From Nitratireductor kimnyeongensis (lineage in GTDB: Bacteria > Pseudomonadota > Alphaproteobacteria > Rhizobiales > Rhizobiaceae), in NCBI RefSeq assembly GCF_019891395.1, contig NZ_CP078143.1:2493001-2557000 (forward strand): a stretch of DNA of 64,000 nucleotides, given 5' to 3'. The position numbers were made by a program, and so were the translations under genes. The notes beneath the pieces were generated by a model, which ran no database searches, had not been told where the DNA came from, and saw only the letters and a list, made by a program, of their open reading frames with translations. This document shows, in pieces, positions 1-8,971 of the stretch; position 1 is the first letter of the stretch, and the number at the start of each line of letters is the position of its first letter.

Positions 1-607
1 CAAGAAGCTTTGCGGTTTCTGCAGGCAGGCCGGCCTTTTCGCCTGCCGCCGTCAGGCATTCGATGAAGTGGAAAATGTAGGCCGGACCGGAGCCGGAAAC
101 GGCGGTCACGGCGTCCATCAGCTCTTCATTGTCGATGATGGTGACCGCGCCGCTGGTGGCCAGCAATTCCTCGGCGAAGGCTCTTGCCTCGCCGGTCACA
201 TTGCGGTTGGAGAAGAGCACCATCATGCCCTTGCCGATGGCGGCGGGAGTGTTGGGCATGCAGCGCATGATGGCGGCATGGCGGCCGAGAATTTCCTCGA
301 ACGTGGCCGTGCCTGTGCCGGCAAGAACGCTGACGAAGGTGGCTTTGTCGGCAAAGCGGGCATAGGCTGGGGCGACATCGCGGATGACCTGCGGCTTGAC
401 GGCGAACACGATCATGTCGGCACCTGCGTCAAGCTCGTCAACGCTTTCGGCAACGGTTACACCCAGGGCCGCAGCGCGTGCGCGCAGGCCCTCGTTAGGC
501 TCTATGACGGTGGCGTCCTTCGAGGCCAGCTTGCCTGCGGCGATCCAGCCCTTCAGCATAGCATAACCCATATTGCCGCAGCCGACGAGGATGACCGATT
601 TGCCCAT
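1..607 (-). CDS. proC: pyrroline-5-carboxylate reductase, 3' end missing
   Basis: Catalyses the last step of proline synthesis, reduction of 1-pyrroline-5-carboxylate with NAD(P)H in the cytosol. Reading the minus strand from the ATG at 607 gives MGKSVILVGCGNMGYAMLKG, a Rossmann GxGxxG start. It continues through FAVKPQ and MPNTPA to the family signature VTAVSGSGPAYIF near residue 170. About 202 of the usual 270 residues are present; the C-terminus lies beyond the left edge. AGGGAGAAGTTTC upstream supports this start. It is divergent from the efflux gene at 898 across 290 bp in which I see no gene. The family assignment is firm. Confidence 0.93.
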   Translation of the reverse strand, partial: MGKSVILVGCGNMGYAMLKGWIAAGKLASKDATVIEPNEGLRARAAALGVTVAESVDELDAGADMIVFAVKPQVIRDVAPAYARFADKATFVSVLAGTGTATFEEILGRHAAIMRCMPNTPAAIGKGMMVLFSNRNVTGEARAFAEELLATSGAVTIIDNEELMDAVTAVSGSGPAYIFHFIECLTAAGEKAGLPAETAKLL

Positions 608-897
608 GAAACTTCTCCCTTGATGATCGCAAAGGAATGCCGCGTGCGGGCTTGGAATGCAACGACTGAGAGGTCTGCGCAGGGAAATTCCCGTTTGCGG
701 GCCGAGGGAGGGTTTGCTAAAGCGCGTTATCGAACTCGATCAACCACCGGACACGGGGCCGAAGCATGAGCGCCAAGAAAGCACGCAAATAAGCCGCAGC
801 GACTTTTCTGTTGTTGCGGCTGCCTGTCCGGGTTCCCCTGAAATCATCATGAACTGCAGGCGCCGCCAAATGCCTTCCATTTGACGGATGCTTTGTC

Positions 898-2088
898 ATG
901 CCAAATCGAAATCCGCGGCTGTGGAGTTACAGCCTGCCGGTGGCGCTCGCGCTGCTGGCACCTTTCAATATTCTTGCCTCGCTCGGCATGGATATCTACC
1001 TGCCAGTCGTTCCGGCAATGCCGGCAATTCTCGGCACCACACCGGCCACGATCCAGCTGACCCTCACGCTTTATATGATCATGCTTGGCGTGGGCCAGGT
1101 TGTGTTCGGTCCCCTGTCGGATCGCTGGGGCCGAAGGCCGGTCCTTTTGGGTGGAGCTCTCCTTTTTGCGGGCACGTCACTTGCGCTTGCGGCGACATCG
1201 ACAGCGGGTCTGTTTCTGGCGCTTCGGGTTGCACAGGCCGCAGGTGCTTCAGCGATGCTTGTGGCGCTCTTCGCGACCGTTCGGGACGTCTATGCCGGAC
1301 GACCTGAAAGTGCCGTGGTCTACAGCCTTCTGAACGCGATGCTCGCCTGCGTACCGGCGTTCGGCCCGATTGTCGGTGCGCTGATCGCCGAAAACCTCGG
1401 TTGGCGCGCGATCTTCATGGGGCTTGCTGCACCCGCAGTTGTGATGCTTGTGTGGTCGCTCGCCGGATGGCATGAAACACGGCCGCGCGATGAGGGGATG
1501 CGCGGGGTCTCGTTCGCCCCAATGCTTCGCAACTTGCCGTTCTGGGCCTATACGCTCGCTTTCGGAACGGCGATGGGCACATTCTTCGTGTTCTTCTCCA
1601 CTGCTCCGCGCGTATTGATCGAGAAGGCAGGCTATTCCGAGTTCGGCTTCAGTCTCGCCTTTGCGACCGTCGCTTTCATAATGATGGCAACGGCACGCTT
1701 CGCCGCGCGTTTCGTGGAACGCTGGGGTATCGCCGGCAGTGTCATGCGCGGCATGGCCACGATGATTCTGGGTGCGTTTCTGCTCCTTGCAGGCGCGTTG
1801 TTCCTGCCGCCATCGTTCCTGTCATTCATCCTGCCCATGTGGCTCATGGCGGTTGGGATCGTCTTCACCACGTCGGTCACTGCCAACGGTGCTCTGGAGG
1901 ATTTTGGCGATATGGCAGGAACGGCAGTGGCTCTCCACTTCTGCATTCAAAGCCTGATCGTCGGCCTCGTCGGCACAGCTTTCGTCGTTGCGTTTGATGG
2001 CGCCACCGCCATGCCGCTGATTGCCTATGTAACCGTCATGGCTGTGGTTACGCTTCTTGCGCTGATGCGGTTGCGAAGGTGGAGCTGA
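898..2088 (+). CDS. Bcr/CflA-family multidrug efflux MFS transporter
   Basis: A 396-residue inner-membrane protein of the major facilitator superfamily with about 12 hydrophobic segments. The MDIYLPVVPAMP stretch near residue 31 in the first helix and FGPLSDRWGRRPVLL in the loop between helices 2 and 3 are typical of the Bcr/CflA drug:H+ antiporter group (bicyclomycin/chloramphenicol type). Length fits that group. The gene stands alone: divergent from proC upstream and convergent with an Hsp70-like gene downstream. The substrate cannot be read from the sequence. Confidence 0.88.
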   Translation: MPNRNPRLWSYSLPVALALLAPFNILASLGMDIYLPVVPAMPAILGTTPATIQLTLTLYMIMLGVGQVVFGPLSDRWGRRPVLLGGALLFAGTSLALAATSTAGLFLALRVAQAAGASAMLVALFATVRDVYAGRPESAVVYSLLNAMLACVPAFGPIVGALIAENLGWRAIFMGLAAPAVVMLVWSLAGWHETRPRDEGMRGVSFAPMLRNLPFWAYTLAFGTAMGTFFVFFSTAPRVLIEKAGYSEFGFSLAFATVAFIMMATARFAARFVERWGIAGSVMRGMATMILGAFLLLAGALFLPPSFLSFILPMWLMAVGIVFTTSVTANGALEDFGDMAGTAVALHFCIQSLIVGLVGTAFVVAFDGATAMPLIAYVTVMAVVTLLALMRLRRWS

Positions 2089-2093
2089 ACCGG

Positions 2094-2126
2094 AAAAAAT
2101 ATGCGGGCCGGTCCACCGGCCCGCAT
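2094..2126 (-). terminator. rho-independent terminator of the Hsp70-like gene
   Basis: A perfect 12-bp inverted repeat (left arm ATGCGGGCCGGT, 2101-2112; right arm 2115-2126; 2-nt loop) lies between the two convergent genes. On the minus strand the stem is followed by ATTTTTTCC, so it acts best for the minus-strand gene. It may also slow plus-strand transcripts. Confidence 0.8.
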
Positions 2127-2136
2127 GCCAATCAGT

Positions 2137-3396
2137 TCAGGTGCCGAACCGGCGGCCTGCGTCCAACGCGAGACCGCGTCCGACGGAGCCGAACATGTCG
2201 CCTTCGACGACGGACGCCGCAGGCAGCATGCGCAGGACAGTCTCGCGCAGGAGCGGGATGGCCGAGGAGCCGCCAGTGAGGAAGAGAGCGGTGATCTGAT
2301 CGGGCGCGATGCCAGCATGGACAAGCGTTTCCGAAACGGCATTTTCCACGCGGCCTACGGTGGCGAAGATGGCGTCATTCAGCTGGTCGCGGGTGACCGG
2401 CAGGTCGAGACTCTCGTCTATAAGCTGAAGCTTGATGGCGCTTTCGGTTTGATCGGTGAGGGCAATCTTTGCCCGTTCCACCGCGCCGACCGCCGCATGG
2501 CCCTGCCGGTTGGCGACCACGTCGATCATCCGCTCGACAAGCTCGGGCCGGGCAGCTTCGTAGCGGATCTGCTTCAGATCCGTCATGGCGCGGTTCGTGT
2601 AGAGCATGTGGATGCGCTGCCAGGTGGCCAGATCGTTGAAATAGCCCGCCGGCAGATAGCGTTTGCCGTCTTTTGTCTGCGTACGATAGCCGAATTCCGG
2701 CATCAGGCGGGCGAGGCTCAATAACCGGTCGAAATCCGTACCGCCGATATGAACGCCATGGTTTGCGAGAATGTCGTCCTTGCGGTCTGCACGTTTGGCG
2801 CGCTCTGAGGAGACGCGGACGATGGAAAAGTCGGACGTGCCACCGCCGATATCGACGATCAGCGCCAGTTCCTCGCCCGTGACCTGCTGCTCATAGTCGA
2901 GGGCCGCGGCGATCGGCTCGAACTGAAACTCGATATGGGCGAAGCCGCGGCGCTGCGCGGCCTTTTCCAGTTCGTCCTGCGCGCGGCGGTCGGCTTCCGG
3001 ATTGTCATCGACAAACTGCACCGGGCGTCCAAGCACGATGTTGTCGACCGGTCCGCCGAGATGGTTTTCCAGATTGTCTTTCAAGAAATGCAGAAACGAG
3101 CCGATAATGTCGGAAAAGGCGATGGAATGCGCCTTTATGCGCGTTTTCTCATGAATGAGGGATGAGCCCAGAACGCTTTTGAGGGCCCGGAGGAGGCGGC
3201 CCTCCACATTCTCCGTATAGCGGCTTACGGCACCGCGCCCGAAATACGTGCGGTCATCCTCGAAGCTGAAGAACACGGCGCTCGGCATGGTGACCTCACC
3301 CGCTTCGAGCGCGATCAGGCGGGGCTGCCCATCCTCCATGAAGCCTACTGTGGAATTCGACGTGCCGAAGTCGATGCCGCCGCTGAGCGCTCGCAT
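2137..3396 (-). CDS. Hsp70-family protein (YegD-like)
   Basis: A short Hsp70/actin-fold ATPase of about 419 residues. It keeps the phosphate-1 motif GIDFGTSNSTVG at the N-terminus, the phosphate-2 motif IVDIGGGTSDFSIV near residue 180 and the adenosine motif LFLTGGSSAIPLL near 375. It lacks the C-terminal substrate-binding and lid domains of DnaK, as in E. coli YegD (about 450 residues). The start at 3396 is chosen because AAGGACAG stands just upstream and the Hsp70 fold begins at once; an earlier in-frame start at 3447 would add 17 unconserved residues. Its cellular role is poorly known in any organism. Confidence 0.88.
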   Translation of the reverse strand: MRALSGGIDFGTSNSTVGFMEDGQPRLIALEAGEVTMPSAVFFSFEDDRTYFGRGAVSRYTENVEGRLLRALKSVLGSSLIHEKTRIKAHSIAFSDIIGSFLHFLKDNLENHLGGPVDNIVLGRPVQFVDDNPEADRRAQDELEKAAQRRGFAHIEFQFEPIAAALDYEQQVTGEELALIVDIGGGTSDFSIVRVSSERAKRADRKDDILANHGVHIGGTDFDRLLSLARLMPEFGYRTQTKDGKRYLPAGYFNDLATWQRIHMLYTNRAMTDLKQIRYEAARPELVERMIDVVANRQGHAAVGAVERAKIALTDQTESAIKLQLIDESLDLPVTRDQLNDAIFATVGRVENAVSETLVHAGIAPDQITALFLTGGSSAIPLLRETVLRMLPAASVVEGDMFGSVGRGLALDAGRRFGT

Positions 3397-3479
3397 GGGA
3401 CTGTCCTTGCCGGAGTGTGGATCGATTGAGGGAGGGGAGCGATACACAATCGGCGGCGGGAAGTCGACTGCCTGCGGGG

Positions 3480-4478
3480 CTAATTCTTCTCCGGCTCGCG
3501 ATATTGCTCGTTGGCATAGCCGAATTCGGCCATGACGCGGCCCAACCCGACATAGATGGGATACATGGCGGTCGAGATGGAGCCAGTCGCAGCGAGGCGA
3601 ACCACGCCGCGGAGCGGCGAGGCGGCGAGCAGCGCCAGGCTCTTTGCAAAGACGCGAAGCCTTCCGAAGCCCTGATCTCGCCGCTTCTTCTTCTCGACAA
3701 GGGTGGAGATGACGCCGTTGCGCAATGCGCGGGCGCGGATCCAGTCCCGCTCGACGCGGCGCGCGGGTACGATCTCCTGCGTTTCGGCCTCGGCCGACCA
3801 GGCGAGGCGGAAGCCCTTCTGGCTGGCGCGGCTCAGAAAATCCGAATCGCCACCGCCCATGAAGTTGAAGCGCAGGTCGAGGAATGGGCGCGGCATCGCT
3901 TCCAGAACGGGTCGTGACAGAAGGAGATTGCCCGATGAGAAAAGCGCCGGAACAGGGCCCGTCCGATCATAGGGCGGGGCGAAGACCGGATGGCTGGCCC
4001 AGCGTTCATGCGCGGGCTTTGCGAAGACGGGCACCTGGGGCCCACCAACGATGTCGGCCTCGAAGCGTTCGGCGGTGGAGCACAGATTTTCCAGCCAGTG
4101 CGGAGAGGCCAGTTCATCGTCGTCAATGACGGCGAGATACCGGAAGTTCGGGAACTCGATCAGCGCCGTTTCCCAGCCCGCATTGTAGGCACAGCAATTG
4201 CCTCTTTCATGCGCGATGATCACGATTCCGTTGAAGGTGCCGTCGTCGAAAAGCGGAGCGGCGGCATGGGCGCCGGCACGCTCTTCGGCCTCATTCTCCA
4301 TGACAATCACGGCAAATGGGCGCTCCGTTGCCTGAGAGGCGAGCGAATGGAGTGTGTTCAGTAGCTGGTCCGGGCGCTTGAAGGTGGGAACGGTGACGAC
4401 ACACGCTATGGATTGCGCGTCGAGCGAGGGCGTACGCGTTACGATCGAAACCGCTCTGCCTGTTTTGTTCTGCGTCAC
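3480..4478 (-). CDS. family 2 glycosyltransferase
   Basis: Predicted GT-A fold glycosyltransferase, probably at the cytoplasmic membrane face in surface polysaccharide synthesis. It starts the fold with CVVTVPTFKRPDQL and has the metal-binding acidic run YLAVIDDDELASP near residue 115, then a GGGDSDFLSRA segment typical of the acceptor side. The region around residues 260-300 is rich in hydrophobic and basic residues. I prefer the GTG start at 4478, which has GGCGGG upstream; the frame stays open to a TTG at 4526. It is divergent from the glycosyltransferase at 4663. The sugar donor is unknown. Confidence 0.78.
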   Translation of the reverse strand: MTQNKTGRAVSIVTRTPSLDAQSIACVVTVPTFKRPDQLLNTLHSLASQATERPFAVIVMENEAEERAGAHAAAPLFDDGTFNGIVIIAHERGNCCAYNAGWETALIEFPNFRYLAVIDDDELASPHWLENLCSTAERFEADIVGGPQVPVFAKPAHERWASHPVFAPPYDRTGPVPALFSSGNLLLSRPVLEAMPRPFLDLRFNFMGGGDSDFLSRASQKGFRLAWSAEAETQEIVPARRVERDWIRARALRNGVISTLVEKKKRRDQGFGRLRVFAKSLALLAASPLRGVVRLAATGSISTAMYPIYVGLGRVMAEFGYANEQYREPEKN

Positions 4479-4526
4479 AATCCCGCCACGCGCTGCTGAT
4501 TCGTGCTCTATAAGCGGTGGAGGCAA

Positions 4527-4541
4527 TTAAGGCGGCGTTAA
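4527..4541. promoter_or_regulatory. CtrA-type box (TTAA-N7-TTAA)
   Basis: TTAA, seven bases, TTAA lies in the divergent region between two glycosyltransferase genes. It matches the core of the CtrA site but lacks the final C of the full TTAA-N7-TTAAC consensus. With about 20% each of A and T, roughly 0.16 such cores are expected by chance in 64 kb. Confidence 0.35.
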
Positions 4542-4662
4542 ATACGGCGGGTTTTTTGCGGTGGGGAATTGTTGATTTTCCAGCGAAAATCCATCGGCAA
4601 CGCCATTCCTTAATCAAGAGTTCATCGCTCTTTGGAAAAAACGTCATGAACAGGAATAGTGC

Positions 4663-5838
4663 ATGCATCTGGTCTTTGCGACATCCATCGTTTCCGACGG
4701 AACACCCAAAAGCGGATATGAGATCGCCAACGCGGCCATTCTCGATGCACTTGCGCGCGCTGGCTGCCGGATCTCGGTGATGGGGTTTGCCTGGAAGGGA
4801 CGTGCGGGACAGACCACATCCGAAGAGACATTGGTGCTTGGAGAACTGGACCCGCGCACGGAAGCAGCCAGTGGATCGACCAAGCTCGGCTGGCTCGCCA
4901 AAGCGATGACGAGAGGCATGACATTTTCCTCCGCCAAGATGCTGCTCGCCTCACCCGCAGACGTCCGTAAAGCATTGGGCAAGCTTGGACCGGTCGACGG
5001 GGTGATTTTCAATTCCGTCCAGTTTGCCGGAGCGTTTCGCCAGGTCTTTGCCGATTTGCCGTCCATTTATGTGGCGCACAATGTGGAGTATCTCTCCGCA
5101 CAGCAAAGCGCGGCCGCCGCGCGGGGCTTCATTGAAGGTTTCATGTTTCGGCGTGAGGCACGCCTTCTCAGAACGTTGGAAGCGGAACTGTGCGCACAGG
5201 CGCGTTTCGTCTACACATTGACTGAGGAAGATCGCCAACTGCTGGGCGTGGCCGACGAGAATCGCTCGGCAGTGCTGCCGCTGGTGGCCCATGAGCCGGC
5301 GACTTTTTCCGCAGGTCCACGCCAGACGAGCTATGACGCTGCCTTGATCGGTACCTGGAGCTGGGCGCCGAACCGGATCGGCCTTGACTGGTTTCTGGAA
5401 GAAGTGATGCCGCATCTTCCCGAAGGTTTTCGCGTTGCCGTCGCCGGCGACGCGCCGGCAGAACTCGCGCAAAGATACCAGCGGGTGTCGTTTGTCGGGC
5501 GTGTCCCTGATGCGGTAGAATTCGTGCGCAGCGGCAAGGTGGTGCCCCTGATCAGCCGCGCCGGCACGGGGGTGCAGCTCAAGACCATCGAAACGTTCGA
5601 GCTCGGCCTGCCAAGCGTGGCGACGAAGAGCGCGCTGCGGGGCATCTCATATAAACCGCAAAACTGCATTGTGGCCGATGATCCCCGCGCCTTTGCGGCA
5701 GCTTTGTTGCGCGCGGCCGAGGACCCGACCGATCTCGACGGGCGGAGATTCCACGAAGCCCAGCGAAAGGCGCTGGACACGGCCATTCTTGATGGACTTG
5801 ATGAGGCTGGCTTCAACCGGCGGGATGCAGCCGCATGA
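4663..5838 (+). CDS. glycosyltransferase, GT4/group 1 type
   Basis: A 391-residue GT-B fold enzyme. The N-terminal half carries the acceptor domain (SGYEIANAAILDALARAG near residue 17). The C-terminal half carries the donor domain, with LIGTWSWAPN near 229 and the acidic region AGTGVQLKTIETFELGLPS near 304-322, where retaining GT4 enzymes hold the nucleotide-sugar. It overlaps the next gene by the four bases ATGA, so the two are probably translationally coupled. With its neighbours it likely assembles an exopolysaccharide or capsule repeat unit. Donor and linkage are unknown. Confidence 0.82.
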   Translation: MHLVFATSIVSDGTPKSGYEIANAAILDALARAGCRISVMGFAWKGRAGQTTSEETLVLGELDPRTEAASGSTKLGWLAKAMTRGMTFSSAKMLLASPADVRKALGKLGPVDGVIFNSVQFAGAFRQVFADLPSIYVAHNVEYLSAQQSAAAARGFIEGFMFRREARLLRTLEAELCAQARFVYTLTEEDRQLLGVADENRSAVLPLVAHEPATFSAGPRQTSYDAALIGTWSWAPNRIGLDWFLEEVMPHLPEGFRVAVAGDAPAELAQRYQRVSFVGRVPDAVEFVRSGKVVPLISRAGTGVQLKTIETFELGLPSVATKSALRGISYKPQNCIVADDPRAFAAALLRAAEDPTDLDGRRFHEAQRKALDTAILDGLDEAGFNRRDAAA

Positions 5839-6617
5839 ATGTGGCGACATCGAAAAATGAGCAGGCGACGCTTCCGACCCGGGATATACTGGGTACGGCG
5901 GTGACGGTTATCGGTCGTGAACGCGCGATGACATTGCTGTCGGAGAGCATCGCGACGCGTCTGTTTACACCTGTCACGTTTCTCAATGCACACAATGCGA
6001 ACGTGGCCATTGCGGATACGGGTTTCCGTGAGTTTCTGGAAAGGTTTGTCGTGCTGGCTGATGGCGTCGGTGTCGATCTGGCCTCGAGAATTCTCTATGG
6101 TGAGCCATTCCCCGACAATCTGAACGGCACTGATTTCGTTCCCGCATTTCTCCGCGCCCAAAAGCACAAGCTAACGGTAGCCCTGCTGGGTGCGCGGCGT
6201 GACAATGCTCTCGCGGCTGTCGGGAAACTGGCGGAAGAGGCACCGCAGCACGACTTCATCTTTCTGAATGATGGCTATTTCGACGCACAACAGGAAGAAG
6301 GCATTCTTGCTGAACTCAAAGAGATGCGCCCGGACGTTCTGCTCGTCGCCATGGGGGTGCCTCGCCAGGAGATTTGGATCGCCGATCATCTGGGACCCGA
6401 GCATTGTACGGTGCCGATCGCCGTGGGGGCTCTGTTCGATTTCTTAAGTGGCGCGGTTCCGCGCGCGCCGCTCTGGATGCGAAAATTGAGACTGGAATGG
6501 CTCTTTCGCCTCGGGCTGGAGCCGCGCCGTCTCTGGCGCCGCTATATCGTGGGGAACCCGGCCTTTCTTCTCAGGGTTTTCCGGCAAAAGTTCCGCGTCA
6601 AGCGGGGCGGAGCATAG
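5835..6617 (+). CDS. WecG/TagA/CpsF-family glycosyltransferase
   Basis: A 260-residue protein of the GT26 (WecG/TagA/CpsF) family, which transfers N-acetylmannosamine-type sugars, glucose or related residues to lipid-linked acceptors. Visible family marks are TFLNAHNANVAIA near residue 48, the conserved Asp in VVLADGVGVDLA near 71, LLVAMGVPRQEIWI near 165 and VGALFDFLSGAVPRAP near 195. A basic, hydrophobic C-terminal tail probably anchors it to the membrane. The start overlaps the preceding gene (ATGA) and the next gene begins 2 bp after the stop, giving a tight three-gene operon. Confidence 0.88.
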   Translation: MNVATSKNEQATLPTRDILGTAVTVIGRERAMTLLSESIATRLFTPVTFLNAHNANVAIADTGFREFLERFVVLADGVGVDLASRILYGEPFPDNLNGTDFVPAFLRAQKHKLTVALLGARRDNALAAVGKLAEEAPQHDFIFLNDGYFDAQQEEGILAELKEMRPDVLLVAMGVPRQEIWIADHLGPEHCTVPIAVGALFDFLSGAVPRAPLWMRKLRLEWLFRLGLEPRRLWRRYIVGNPAFLLRVFRQKFRVKRGGA

Positions 6618-6619
6618 CC

Positions 6620-7492
6620 ATGGCCGCAGGGCGCAGCGTGGCCATCGTGACGCCAAGCTATGCGGGTGACTTCGACCGTTGCCGGCTTCTTTGCGAATCG
6701 ATGGATCGCTTTGTTTCCGGTTTTGATCGGCACTATCTTCTAGTTGCGGGTCACGATGTCGAGCGTTTTCGGGCTCTCGAATCGGATCGCCGGGTGGTGG
6801 TGGATGAGCGCGATCTTCTCCCCGCCTGGCTTCATGCGGTGCGCGACCCCACCGTGTTCTTCAAGCGTCATATTTGGCTGAGCACACGGCTGGCGCCCCT
6901 GCGCGGCTGGCATGTGCAGCAATTGCGAAGAATTGCCTTTGCCGAAAAGGCGGAGCAAGAGGTTCTGGTCTATTGCGATTCCGATGTCGTGTTTCTGAAA
7001 CCTTTCGATTGCGGCGCGTTCTGGCAGGGTGAAAAGGTGCGTCTTTACCGCCGCGAAGGCGGAATGAGCACATTGGTCGATCTCGGACATCGCCAATGGT
7101 CGACCAATGCGGGACAAACGCTCGGCCTGCCAGCAGGGCAAAACACCGAGCACGACTACATCACGACACTGATTTCGTGGCGGCGTGACAGCGTGGTCGG
7201 CATGCTGCGCCATATCGAGACCCTGCATGGCAAGCCTTGGATCCGTGCGGTGGCCGCAGACAGGCGCTTTTCCGAGTGCATACTCTATGGACGTTATGTG
7301 GACGAGGTGCTTGCAGGCAGCGGGCATTTTCACGACGACCGCGCGCTTTGTCATGTGCTCTGGTTCGGGCGTGAACTCGACACTGGTGGCCTGGAAAAAC
7401 TGATTGCCGAAATGGAGCCCTACCAGGTGGCGATCGGTATTCAGTCTTTCATCGAGACCGATCTCGAACCACTGCGTCGGATGATCCGCTGA
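6620..7492 (+). CDS. DUF6492-like putative glycosyltransferase
   Basis: A 290-residue protein with a GT-A-like start (SVAIVTPSYAGDFDRCRLL) and a probable metal-binding motif VLVYCDSDVVFLKP near residue 115. The motif NTEHDYITTLISWRR follows near 175. I recall such proteins as DUF6492, often found in polysaccharide clusters, but I cannot confirm the number. The ATG at 6620, 2 bp after the previous stop, is chosen over the longer in-frame reading, which would lie inside the WecG-type gene. A nucleotide-sugar transferase role is inference from the DSD motif and the neighbours. Confidence 0.72.
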   Translation: MAAGRSVAIVTPSYAGDFDRCRLLCESMDRFVSGFDRHYLLVAGHDVERFRALESDRRVVVDERDLLPAWLHAVRDPTVFFKRHIWLSTRLAPLRGWHVQQLRRIAFAEKAEQEVLVYCDSDVVFLKPFDCGAFWQGEKVRLYRREGGMSTLVDLGHRQWSTNAGQTLGLPAGQNTEHDYITTLISWRRDSVVGMLRHIETLHGKPWIRAVAADRRFSECILYGRYVDEVLAGSGHFHDDRALCHVLWFGRELDTGGLEKLIAEMEPYQVAIGIQSFIETDLEPLRRMIR

Positions 7493-7502
7493 AGCGGATC
7501 AG
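7483..7502. terminator. small hairpin between convergent genes
   Basis: TGATCCGCT and AGCGGATCA form a 9-bp inverted repeat with a 2-nt loop. It overlaps the stop codon at 7490-7492 and the end of the convergent flippase gene. There is no clear T-run, so terminator function is uncertain. Confidence 0.35.
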
Positions 7503-8851
7503 ACGCGCTTGGCAGGCAGGGCGAGCGCGCGATAGGTCAGCATCATCGACAACAGATAGAGCACCGCGAAAACGGCATTCAGCGACACGATGATGTCGCC
7601 GGTCTCGGAGAACGATTTCAGCACGAGGGAGAGCAGGGCAGCTTTGACAGCGGCAAGCACTCCGAGATTGATCGCACGCAGGAAGGTCTGACCGCGGGCG
7701 AAGAGAAGATCGGCCTGATATTCGGTCAGGTTCCGCAGGCCGGGAACCGCGAGCGCCAGAATGACGAGAGGAGCGGCCTCCGCCACATTGCTGCCGAGCA
7801 GGGTAGGGTAGAAGGCGAGGATCGTCGCCATCGCCGCGAGAGCAAGAACCGATACCGCGAAAACCCCACCCTCTATCCCCAAACGCAGCTTCCAGCTCCT
7901 GAGCATTTCCGGGGACCGCATCATGCGTTGCACGAGCAGCATGGAGAAAGAGCGGATGGGGATTGCGGTGAGATCGACCAACCGCATGATGATCGCGTAG
8001 ATGCCTGCCAGTGTGGGATTGCCGAGGGCCAAAACGAGCAGCTTGTCGAGTTCCATCTGAAGATAGAAAAGCACTTCAGCTCCGGCGACGTAGAGCGCGT
8101 CGGGAAGTCGGCGTAGATAGAGCGATGTTTGCAGCCGCAAGCGTTGCCGGGGGCAATAGAACAACAAGGCGAAGACGAGCGATGCGCCATTGGCAACCAG
8201 GTAGAACACGGTCCAGCTCAACAGGTCCTGGGTTGCATGAAATGTGAAGAGAAAGGCTGCAAGCGCTCGAATGGCGATGCTGACGATGAGGATCGTTGCG
8301 GCGCGGCCGAAGCGATTGAGGCCATTGTTGACGACGATCACGGTCTCCGTGAGACGCCACGCGACAGCCTCGGAGACGATTACCAGGGCGAAGGGAAGCA
8401 CCCGCACATCGCCCGCGAAGAACACGAGATACAGAACGGCGCTGGCGAGCGCGATCAGCGGTAGCGAGGCAAGCGCCAGAACAAGGAAACCTGCGGCATA
8501 GGTCCCCAGAAGCCGAGGCTTGACCGTGGCAATGCGATACAGTGTGGCGGTGAAGCCGAGTGCAAGGATCCGCCCCACCATCACGCCGGCAGCGGACGCT
8601 GTGGCGAACAGCCCGAAATCGGCAATCGTCAGGCTGTTTGCCAGAATGACGAAATAGGCAAGAGAAAAGACCAGCCGCCCGGCCGACCCGCTGATCGCCG
8701 CAAGATAATCGCGCAGCACCTGCCGCTGGCTGGATATGAAATCACGCACTGAAATGAGAAGACCCCGGATCGCCTGGTTTGGATATGCGCTTTGCAGCAA
8801 CACTATCCGACAAAACTTAATGCGCTGTTCCGCGAATTCCCACGCCGGCAA
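7499..8851 (-). CDS. polysaccharide flippase-like membrane protein (Wzx/MOP type)
   Basis: About 450 residues with 12 or more hydrophobic segments spread along the whole length, as in oligosaccharide flippases of the MATE/MOP superfamily. The first segment is GRLVFSLAYFVILANSLTI, and the last is VSLNAVFAVLYLLSMMLTY. Such proteins move lipid-linked repeat units across the inner membrane, which suits the adjacent glycosyltransferases. The start is unsure. The longest reading begins at a TTG (8851); a GTG at 8749 would begin closer to the first membrane segment. It is divergent from the GumC/Wzz gene. Confidence 0.75.
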   Translation of the reverse strand: MPAWEFAEQRIKFCRIVLLQSAYPNQAIRGLLISVRDFISSQRQVLRDYLAAISGSAGRLVFSLAYFVILANSLTIADFGLFATASAAGVMVGRILALGFTATLYRIATVKPRLLGTYAAGFLVLALASLPLIALASAVLYLVFFAGDVRVLPFALVIVSEAVAWRLTETVIVVNNGLNRFGRAATILIVSIAIRALAAFLFTFHATQDLLSWTVFYLVANGASLVFALLFYCPRQRLRLQTSLYLRRLPDALYVAGAEVLFYLQMELDKLLVLALGNPTLAGIYAIIMRLVDLTAIPIRSFSMLLVQRMMRSPEMLRSWKLRLGIEGGVFAVSVLALAAMATILAFYPTLLGSNVAEAAPLVILALAVPGLRNLTEYQADLLFARGQTFLRAINLGVLAAVKAALLSLVLKSFSETGDIIVSLNAVFAVLYLLSMMLTYRALALPAKRV

Positions 8852-8971
8852 AAAACCTGTTTCGAAATGCTTACCGTTAACCCTTTGTTACCCGTGCCTC
8901 TTTAGCTTGAGTTAACATAATCGCGGGCTTATGCGCCCGCTTCCCGTTGATGAGCGAGAGCTGCGCGTACA

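Noticed and set aside
68..769. 233-residue plus-strand reading at the left edge
   Set aside because: Antisense to proC, whose minus-strand translation shows all family motifs.
608..897. Short minus-strand reading (717-899) between proC and the efflux gene
   Set aside because: No ribosome-binding site or motif; the 290-bp gap looks like a divergent promoter region only.
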